A DNA stretch of 64,000 nucleotides from Laspinema olomoucense D3b (lineage in GTDB: Bacteria; Cyanobacteriota; Cyanobacteriia; Cyanobacteriales; Laspinemataceae), in the NCBI RefSeq assembly GCF_025370785.1, contig NZ_JAMXFA010000011.1, positions 1-64,000 on the forward strand. The letters are read 5' to 3'. Under the pieces are notes generated by a model. It was given only the letters and a program-made list of their open reading frames with translations. It searched no databases and was not told where the DNA came from. Shown one piece after another: positions 58,675 to 64,000 of this stretch (position 1 is its first letter; the number at the start of each line of letters is the position of its first letter). A program made the position numbers and the translations under genes.

Positions 58675-58905
58675 ATGATAGAACCGCAAATTTTAGAAGC
58701 GATTAAACAGATGCCGAACACAGAACGGATCAGGATAATTGAGTTTACATTGGGCCTGATGCGAGAAGAAATGGCAAAAGGCGAACAACTCAGTTTAAAA
58801 GAGGCGGTTGAACTGATGCGTCCTTTCTATGCAGAAGGAAGTGAGCTAACTGAATTCGTTGATAGTGAACATGGGGACTTTTACGAATACGAAGACTATG
58901 CTTAG
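58675..58905 (+). CDS. antitoxin-like small protein upstream of a truncated PemK/MazF toxin
   Basis: The 76-aa product is helical and acidic (ILEAIKQMPNTERIRIIEFTLGLMREEM..., ending EHGDFYEYEDYA). Alone it is not recognisable, but the ATG of a PemK/MazF-like fragment overlaps its last 8 bases, the standard layout of a toxin-antitoxin operon. It would bind and neutralise the toxin and repress the operon. With the toxin cut to 28 codons, it may persist without function or act against toxins encoded elsewhere. Confidence 0.6.
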   Translation: MIEPQILEAIKQMPNTERIRIIEFTLGLMREEMAKGEQLSLKEAVELMRPFYAEGSELTEFVDSEHGDFYEYEDYA

Positions 58906-58984
58906 AGGTCAAATTTGGCTTTATTGTGCTGACCCCGAAATAGGCAAAACCCGTCCTTGTATAATTTTTAGCCATGACAAATGA
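58898..58984 (+). pseudogene. N-terminal fragment of a PemK/MazF-family toxin
   Basis: The frame reads MLRGQIWLYCADPEIG, then KTRPCIIFSHDK, then stop. This matches the first strand and the K-TRP-C-V/I-I/V-S segment of MazF/PemK RNases, normally about 110 aa. Reading ends at 28 codons inside a heptamer repeat (ATGACAA), and no continuation is found in the other frames. Confidence 0.65.
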
Positions 58985-58994
58985 CAAATGACTA
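58974..58994 (+). repeat. heptamer short tandem repeat (ATGACAA type)
   Basis: Three tandem heptamers, ATGACAA ATGACAA ATGACTA, form a cyanobacterial STRR-type array that coincides with the break in the toxin gene. Confidence 0.7.
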
Positions 58995-59019
58995 ATATAG
59001 ATTTGAATATCCAGAATAA

Positions 59020-59253
59020 TCACTTCAAAACCTCCCAATCTTCATCCGTTACAGCCGGTTCAAATGGATCATCGTAGCGGTAAGGTTGTTTTCCCTGAAG
59101 CGGATATTCAGGGGAAGAAGTTTGGGAGGATTCCTGTTGTTTCGGCTGTTCTAAAAAAATAATTTCTACCGTATCTCCAGCATGGAAAGGCAAACCTGTT
59201 AATTCTAATTTACCATCTTCACTGAATGTAATCGCGACTTTATGAGCATTCAT
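59020..59253 (-). CDS. antitoxin-like small protein without a toxin
   Basis: The 77-aa product has an N-terminal strand-rich part (KVAITFSEDGKLELTGLPFHAGDTVEIIFLEQ) and a C-terminal YPLQGKQPYRYDDPFEPAVTDEDWEVLK. The ending resembles cyanobacterial antitoxins that precede PIN-domain toxins. I use the ATG at 59253; an upstream ATG at 59301 gives an atypical leader. No toxin gene follows in its reading direction: within 40 nt it runs into the heptamer repeat and the broken toxin of the opposite strand. Confidence 0.6.
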   Translation of the reverse strand: MNAHKVAITFSEDGKLELTGLPFHAGDTVEIIFLEQPKQQESSQTSSPEYPLQGKQPYRYDDPFEPAVTDEDWEVLK

Positions 59254-59401
59254 GGGCGTATTTTTTAAAAAATAACTCCAGAGACTGATGAATTTTATCA
59301 ACCCCTTACACCCTTATAGTGGGAATTGATAAAGTTCCAAATTTACTCAACCTGTTTGCGAAGATTCTAACATAAATTTGGAAAAAGTAATATCAAGTTT
59401 A

Positions 59402-59436
59402 ATGACCAATGACCAATGACCAATGACTAATGACCC
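59402..59436. repeat. heptamer short tandem repeat (ATGACCA type)
   Basis: Five heptamers (three ATGACCA, then ATGACTA, then ATGACCC) end at the stop codon of the DinG-like gene. The unit differs by one base from the array at 58974. Confidence 0.75.
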
Positions 59437-61010
59437 TAATTCACAAAAGAAGTAGCATCTAAATAGTCAATTCGGGCGAGGGGACTGAGGGCAGATAAGA
59501 CTTGAGTGCCATAGCTGCGGTAGAGGACGCGACTATCCAGGAGGGCGACGACGCCTTGCCGTTGACGAACGGGTGCAGTCGCCCGTTGGAGTTCTCGCAG
59601 GGCTGTCGGTAACAGATACAGTCTAAACCAGTCTTGCCGTTCGCGTTTAAAGTGAGCAACGCGACCCGCAACTAAAGGATTTTCTAGGGAAGGAATAGGC
59701 AAAGTGGCGATCGCCAGCAACTTGGGTGGAGGTAATGCACCTTGATGTTCTCGCCAAAATTCCCAACCCGTAATTAAAATACTCTGTTCATCGATTTGAG
59801 TCTTTTCCACCTGCACCCGAGATCCAAACTCTGCCGCCAGAATTGTCCCTAAACGGGGTTTGAGTGGCATATCTCCTACTAGGATGACAATCGGTCCGGG
59901 AGTGGTGGCGGCGATACAAAGTAGGGTTCTAAGTTGTTCTAATAATGCGGGTTCAAACTGAGGGGTATTCGGCATGGGAATCCCCTCGGGTAAATAGAGT
60001 TGAATCATCTCATTTTGGCGATCGGGAGAGAATTTGAGGGTGGTGACATCTCCCAATCCCAATTGTTGGCGATAAATCGGCGCTGAGGTTTCTAAATCTA
60101 ATGCCCCACCCACCAACACCACCGGCTGCTGGTCCCAGAGGGGCCCTAGGGCCGATGCCACTTCCACCGGGGTTGTAGATAAGGTAAATTGGCCCAATTT
60201 TCGGTCAATGGAGGCCCAAAGGAGGCGATTGGCGCTGTGAAACTGCTGCCAAAAATCTATCCAGCGATCGGGCAGTTCTGGGGATGGGGGTGGCGGATTA
60301 CTCGGGACTGTGGGAGTGCAGTTGCGCTGTTGCAGACTCTCATAGAGACCCGTTAAAATTGCTTGTTCCTCGGACTCCAGCAACACACAGTGGTAAGGAT
60401 TTGCGGGATGTTGGAACAAGGCCCGGGTTAGCTGTACCCTGGCATCGCGAATGATGGCAGCACAATCGGGACGGGAGACCATGAGTTGATTCCAATCCCA
60501 GGATTGCAGGGTGATGCTGAGTTGTTCACTGGCCCAAGTTTCTAGGTCATCGGCCCCATCAATAATGGTGGGAATTCCTGGGGGAATTTTGGTGCGATCG
60601 CCCAGGACATCTTCCAACCACAATTTCGGGGAAATAATCAGCAATCCTTGAAAATCCGCACCGGGCCACCGCCAACCGCCTGAAGCCCCATCGGTGACGG
60701 TGCGAATGGTTTTATTTGTCTCGATCCACTGCTGCATCTGGGGGATTTCCACCAACAGTAATCGCTGTTGAATCGCTTCTGGGGCGACTAAAATCGCGGG
60801 TCCGGGCCAAATCAGTACCGGGGTTAAGTAACTGAGGCGATGTCCTCCATGCGCACCCACCGAGGGGATGCCGGTTTGAATTAGCGCACTGCGACCCACC
60901 CGAAAAGCACGGGCCACCAACCGCGCCATCGACAAATGATGCGGCCAATAGGGTTCACCCTGCGATCGCAGGAATGCTCTAAGTTGTTGGTGGACTTCTA
61001 ATTCAATCAC
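59436..61010 (-). CDS. DinG-like helicase relative lacking Walker motifs
   Basis: A 524-aa protein that resembles XPD/DinG-type helicases in layout: YWPHHLSMARLVARAFRVGRSALIQTG where the first motif should be, a DEAH-like position reading IIDGADDL (149-156), and a C-terminal QRQGVVALLDSRVLYRSYGTQVLSAL that matches the end of DinG. The Walker A lysine (GTGKS) is replaced by IPSVGAHGGHRLS, DEAH is gone, and the QGxGR motif VI reads LQRATAP. The four Fe-S cysteines are not evident. ATP hydrolysis therefore looks impossible. It starts at a GTG. It may be a structural or regulatory derivative. Confidence 0.65.
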   Translation of the reverse strand: MIELEVHQQLRAFLRSQGEPYWPHHLSMARLVARAFRVGRSALIQTGIPSVGAHGGHRLSYLTPVLIWPGPAILVAPEAIQQRLLLVEIPQMQQWIETNKTIRTVTDGASGGWRWPGADFQGLLIISPKLWLEDVLGDRTKIPPGIPTIIDGADDLETWASEQLSITLQSWDWNQLMVSRPDCAAIIRDARVQLTRALFQHPANPYHCVLLESEEQAILTGLYESLQQRNCTPTVPSNPPPPSPELPDRWIDFWQQFHSANRLLWASIDRKLGQFTLSTTPVEVASALGPLWDQQPVVLVGGALDLETSAPIYRQQLGLGDVTTLKFSPDRQNEMIQLYLPEGIPMPNTPQFEPALLEQLRTLLCIAATTPGPIVILVGDMPLKPRLGTILAAEFGSRVQVEKTQIDEQSILITGWEFWREHQGALPPPKLLAIATLPIPSLENPLVAGRVAHFKRERQDWFRLYLLPTALRELQRATAPVRQRQGVVALLDSRVLYRSYGTQVLSALSPLARIDYLDATSFVN

Positions 61011-61230
61011 AACAGGAGGATATCGGATCGAGATTAAAGATGTAACTGGGAGAGATGGGGAGGGTGGGGGAGACTTACAAGGGTATATTTTTTACGTTCA
61101 TCGTAATTTACCTAAAAGTAAGAGGACTTCCGGTCCCCTCCCCTGTGTCTTGGTAGGGCTGTGTCATTCTCCCGGCCCAATTAATTTTTGCACTGTTCAA
61201 TCGCTTTATCTGGCGGAGGATACAGGCTTA

Positions 61231-61396
61231 TTCCCCTCCTGTGGAGGGGTGTCCCGAAGAGACGGGGTGGAATTCCCCTCCTGTGGAGGGGTGTCCCGAA
61301 GAGACGGGGTGGAATTCCCCTCCTGTGGAGGGGTGTCCCGAAGGGACGGGGTGGAATTCCCCTCCTGTGGAGGGGTGTCCCGAAGGGACGGGGTGG
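61231..61396 (+). repeat. four tandem 42-bp double-hairpin repeats
   Basis: Four near-identical units begin at 61231, 61273, 61315 and 61357. Each holds a hairpin CCCCTCC-TGT-GGAGGGG and a second GTCCC-GAA-GGGAC (copies 1 and 2 have GAGAC, one mispair). There are no spacers, so this is not a CRISPR. Confidence 0.9.
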
Positions 61397-61470
61397 TGTC
61401 TTGATTTGAAACAGACAGATACTTTTGAGTAAAGAAGCATAGATCAATACCTGCTCACTAGCTGGAATTG

Positions 61471-61517
61471 ACCACCCCGCCCCTCCGGGGCACCCCTCCA
61501 CAGGAGGGGAATAAGCC
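61471..61517 (-). repeat. inverted copy of the 42-bp double-hairpin unit
   Basis: The complement of the array unit, including its left border word GGCTTA. Its second hairpin reads GCCCC-GGA-GGGGC, a paired T-A to C-G change relative to the array copies. Confidence 0.85.
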
Positions 61518-61557
61518 CCAAAACTTGAGAAAAATTACCCCGTAAACAACCTACCCT

Positions 61558-61710
61558 TGTAAGGGTGGGGGAGATGGGGAGGATAGGGAGGATGGGGAGG
61601 ATGGGGGAATTTCTGCTTCCCCTGCTTCCCCTGCTTCCCATGCTTCCCCTGCTTCCCCATCTCGATGGCGGTCTCCCCTACCTCCCCCATCCTCCCCTAT
61701 CTCCCCTATC
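61558..61710. repeat. simple-sequence tract with GGGGAGGAT and CTGCTTCCC units
   Basis: GGGGAGGAT-type units (61566-61608) are followed by about five 9-bp CTGCTTCCC units (61612-61660) and a CCTCCCCTATC run to about 61710, then a short inverted pair (GTAGGGTGGGCA/TGCCCACCCTAC) at 61710-61735. Confidence 0.7.
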
Positions 61711-61747
61711 GTAGGGTGGGCATTGCCCACCCTACAGATAGATAAAT

Positions 61748-62620
61748 TTAACGGCGGCGTCTTGAGCCACCGCCTGAGCGACGGGGGGCCGATCGCGTGG
61801 GAGAGGAAGAACCACCACTGCCAAAACTGCCACGACGGGGAGTGGAACTGCCGGAGGAGTTGGAGGCAGGGCGTCGGAGGTTAGTGCCACCAACACCAGA
61901 TCCAGTAGGCCGAGAGTTCGTAGTTCCCGAGGCGGGACGATTGACATTACTGGGATTCGACCGAACCCGACCCGTTGTCCGCAATGAGTTCTGGCGATTT
62001 TTAACCGCTGCTGGTGGCGATTGGTAGCGGTTGGTATATTGCTGGACCGCTTGCTGATATGAGCTGCCATACCCGCCATACCCAGTCATCACGATTCCCG
62101 GTTGATAGATGGGGGGAACGTAATAGTGCGGAGTAAATAAGGCGTTTGCGACCATTTGTCCCGCGATCGCACCGGCAAAGGGGGTCCAAAAGCTGGATTC
62201 TTGACGGACGATGATGGTTTCCGCTTGACCCGTTTGCGGGTTGGTTTGGGTTTCAGTCACCGCGTGCATATATTCAATTTTGAAATCTTCCGTCAAATGC
62301 AGGGAAGCTTGACCTGACTCCACCTGAAGGTAACTTTTTTGACCGGCAGAGATTTCTTCCGGGGTTAAACTGGCCATCGGCAAATTATCGGTGTTATAAA
62401 CCGAGGGGGAAGCATTGAGCAAAAACAGGCTATATTCCCCGTTGGCATCATTATAACTGGCCTGCTGGACGGGATAGCGACCGTCAGCCATTTTAGTTGG
62501 GGTGACGGATGCGCTAGGGTTGGGTGCGCTGGAGGAAGAGGAACCTGTATTGGTAGTACAGGCGGTGGTGGTCAAACAGAGCACGAATACCATTAAGACT
62601 GGGATTAGTTTGCGGAACAT
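61748..62620 (-). CDS. putative lipoprotein with Ser/Gly/Arg-rich tail
   Basis: The 290-aa product has a type II signal peptide ending in lipobox TTAC (Cys21), so it is probably lipid-anchored outside the cytoplasm. A folded middle domain (about 45-150, YPVQQASYNDANGEYSLFLLN, LTPEEISAGQKSYLQVESG) is followed by a short hydrophobic GAIAGQMVANALF and a low-complexity C-terminal third rich in Ser, Gly, Pro and Arg, ending RRSGGGSRRRR. The basic tail could bind cell-wall or nucleic-acid polyanions. I recognise no functional family. Confidence 0.75.
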   Translation of the reverse strand: MFRKLIPVLMVFVLCLTTTACTTNTGSSSSSAPNPSASVTPTKMADGRYPVQQASYNDANGEYSLFLLNASPSVYNTDNLPMASLTPEEISAGQKSYLQVESGQASLHLTEDFKIEYMHAVTETQTNPQTGQAETIIVRQESSFWTPFAGAIAGQMVANALFTPHYYVPPIYQPGIVMTGYGGYGSSYQQAVQQYTNRYQSPPAAVKNRQNSLRTTGRVRSNPSNVNRPASGTTNSRPTGSGVGGTNLRRPASNSSGSSTPRRGSFGSGGSSSPTRSAPRRSGGGSRRRR

Positions 62621-62735
62621 GGCGGAAGTATTGCATCAAATTGATTCAAGTCAAGATTCACCGGACCGAGTTGCTCAGTCCGGCTGCTCTTTTCTTGATT
62701 GTAAGGGAAGACTATTTTGGATGACAGGTGGGGTT

Positions 62736-63323
62736 TTACAGGGGAATGAGTTCCGGAAAATACTCAAGAACTTGGTCTTCGGTGAGTTCTTCCCCGATCG
62801 CTGCCGGTGAAAAGTGGATTTGAATGCCGCGCAGTCGCTCTTGGTAATGCAGGGCGATCGCTGCTTTCAAACCTGCCTGTAAGGCTTCCACGTTAGAGAG
62901 GTCGGTTTCCAGTTCCGGGACTTCTCCCTCTGCCGCTAAGGTGATCATGACCACTACATTGCGAGTCACAGGCAGGGATAGGGGTTCCTCTTTGGAATCA
63001 GCTAACCGGACTTCACTGCCATATCGAGCAGCAGAGTCGGTAAATAGCTCCGTCCAATAGTCTCCAGCTTCCCCTTCGTCCCAGACCACATCCCCTTCAT
63101 TAGCGGCAGATCTCCAATAGTCATCGTACCGCAAGAGACTTTCGGTGATTTCCACCAGGGCCTCCCCGAGGGTTTCCATGTCTCCATCGCTATCGAGTAC
63201 GGGTCGGATCCCTTGGTTGAGAACACCGAGCAGGGGGGCCACGTCATTCCCGGCTAGATGGAGAAAGATACGGGAGACAACAAACCGGGAACGGCCCATC
63301 ATTTTTTTAAAGCGATCGTGCAT
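62736..63323 (-). CDS. DUF1517-like protein
   Basis: The 195-aa product resembles the C-terminal domain of DUF1517 proteins of cyanobacteria and plastids: a helical RSRFVVSRIFLHLAGNDVAPLLGVLNQGIR region, VVVMITLAAEGEVPEL, and the ending IQIHFSPAAIGEELTEDQVLEYFPELIPL. Typical family members have a membrane part before this domain; here there is none, so it looks soluble. An acidic insert (YWRSAANEGDVVWDEGEAGDYW) is present. Function unknown. It is on the same strand as its neighbours but with spacers over 100 nt. Confidence 0.6.
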   Translation of the reverse strand: MHDRFKKMMGRSRFVVSRIFLHLAGNDVAPLLGVLNQGIRPVLDSDGDMETLGEALVEITESLLRYDDYWRSAANEGDVVWDEGEAGDYWTELFTDSAARYGSEVRLADSKEEPLSLPVTRNVVVMITLAAEGEVPELETDLSNVEALQAGLKAAIALHYQERLRGIQIHFSPAAIGEELTEDQVLEYFPELIPL

Positions 63324-63364
63324 AAGTCTTGATTGGGGAATAAACTCAGAACAGTAATGTTTAA

Positions 63365-63396
63365 AAACCCGACCCCCCTAGAGGGAGTCGAGTTTT
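63365..63396 (-). terminator. intrinsic terminator of the right-edge gene
   Basis: A stem pairing AAACCCGACCCCC with GGGAGTCGAGTTT (one mismatch, two wobble or mispairs) lies about 50 nt after the stop codon at 63444. On the minus strand a TTTTT run follows. Confidence 0.65.
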
Positions 63397-63443
63397 TCTT
63401 AAAAATTATATACCCGTTCTATTTTACTAAAAAAACAGAGCGC

Positions 63444-64000
63444 TTAACTATCGAGATAGTAAAATCCGTCAATAAACTCCACTAGGTTATTAATGCTGGG
63501 TAAGGCAAACTTGGTGGCTTTCATCGTGGTTCCTGTGGCGGTTTTGACCGAACCCGATGGCCCGATGGTACGTTTGCCAAAACTGCCATCGTAGTAAACT
63601 TGCAGACTTTGGTCACTGGAATTGGTCAGCAATACTTGAGTAGGGCTTTCAAAAAAGTTGTAGTTGTCGCTGGGGGTGAGGGTTACCGGAGGGATTTGAA
63701 GTTCATTAACGCCATGAATGGTTTGACTTAGGGCGGTGCTCAGTTGTTTAATTTGTTTAATCGCCTCCATGCTGTGACTGTTAATGGCGTAAGCTTGCAG
63801 CATTTTCATTAAGGTGATGATATTCTTCTGAGTGGCTAGAGCATTTTTAAAGGGGATAATGGCAATGTAAGCGGTAGGAAAAATATCGCGATCGCTATCA
63901 ATTTTAAAAACCAATTCGGTGCGGCGGTAGCCTACATTAATACTGGGAGGATGAGGCATCATTTCCGCTTGACTGGCAATTTGATGGTAAACCTGAGCTA
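63444..64000 (-). CDS. hypothetical protein, N-terminus beyond the window
   Basis: At least 185 codons are open to the right edge. An ATG pair at 63957-63962 could be a start, but the frame continues upstream with coding-like AQVYHQIASQAE, so the gene is probably truncated by the window. The visible part has a mixed helical region (AYIAIIPFKNALATQKNIITLMKMLQAYAIN) and a C-terminal beta-rich part. I recognise no family. A terminator follows. Confidence 0.55.
   Translation of the reverse strand, partial: AQVYHQIASQAEMMPHPPSINVGYRRTELVFKIDSDRDIFPTAYIAIIPFKNALATQKNIITLMKMLQAYAINSHSMEAIKQIKQLSTALSQTIHGVNELQIPPVTLTPSDNYNFFESPTQVLLTNSSDQSLQVYYDGSFGKRTIGPSGSVKTATGTTMKATKFALPSINNLVEFIDGFYYLDS

Larger units (their letters stand above)
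61011..61747. other. 737-bp repeat-rich spacer
   Basis: No gene. It is made largely of hairpin repeats and simple repeats, listed separately. Frames run through the 42-bp array only because 42 is a multiple of three. Confidence 0.6.

Noticed and set aside
61231-61396. Possible CRISPR array
   Set aside because: The units are directly adjacent with no unique spacers, and no cas genes are present.
61150-61501. Several overlapping frames of repeated 14-residue peptide
   Set aside because: They are translations of the 42-bp hairpin array in different frames on both strands, with no start signals.

Overview
The window looks like chromosomal DNA of a filamentous, non-heterocystous-type cyanobacterium (Oscillatoriales-like; this assignment is inference). 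The palindrome GCGATCGC (HIP1) recurs through genes and spacers, and the gene content is cyanobacterial: Ycf51, a high-light-inducible protein, Urt urea transporter genes, a lumenal-type FKBP, Uma2, an NtcA-type promoter, heptamer repeats and large hybrid kinases.

Layout. 1-2.5 kb: a partial gene, a small hypothetical, a Uma2 nuclease, Ycf51 and a NifU/SufU-like Fe-S scaffold. 2.9-4.8 kb: a cytosine-5 DNA methyltransferase convergent with a likely PD-(D/E)XK restriction enzyme. 5-12.2 kb: FKBP isomerase, phasin-like protein, zinc-ribbon membrane protein, acyltransferase, HtrA-type protease, a diguanylate cyclase, a sensor kinase and tRNA-Thr(CGU). 12.5-22 kb: a urea uptake and hydrolysis block, ureE-ureF-ureG, urtABCDE, ureD-ureA-ureB. 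An NtcA-type promoter precedes urtA. The catalytic subunit ureC is not in the window. 22-28 kb: type II NADH dehydrogenase, STAS protein, a candidate small RNA with a strong terminator, an SH3/NlpC-P60 hydrolase and a second cytosine methyltransferase.

28.1-41.7 kb holds five consecutive signalling genes: a 1081-aa hybrid kinase, a 2024-aa REC/GAF/PAS hybrid kinase, a REC-kinase, a REC-GGDEF cyclase and another REC-kinase. Four of them begin with closely related receiver domains, which points to tandem duplication. 41.9-45.7 kb holds sdhB with a high-light-inducible protein gene 5 nt behind it, then an enolase-superfamily epimerase overlapping a DUF1611 gene, possibly a D-glutamate pathway pair. 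45.7-49.9 kb is gene-poor with small orphans, a possible pseudogene and palindromes.

49.9-64 kb: ahcY, exoD-like, a small orphan, and a third cytosine methyltransferase flanked by a 49-bp direct repeat of the end of the neighbouring efflux permease gene. Next come a MarR/GbsR-adaptor-permease export operon whose adaptor has a matched set of 26-residue hairpin repeats, a broken toxin-antitoxin region bounded by heptamer repeats, a DinG-like protein without recognisable helicase motifs, arrays of simple and hairpin repeats, a lipoprotein, a DUF1517-like protein and a partial gene at the right edge.

The strongest leads are the symmetric-repeat export adaptor, the restriction-modification pair and two solitary methyltransferases, the DinG relative, the toxin-antitoxin wreckage between heptamer arrays, the candidate small RNA, the signalling gene cluster, and the urease block without ureC. 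All family calls are from reading motifs; no database search was run.
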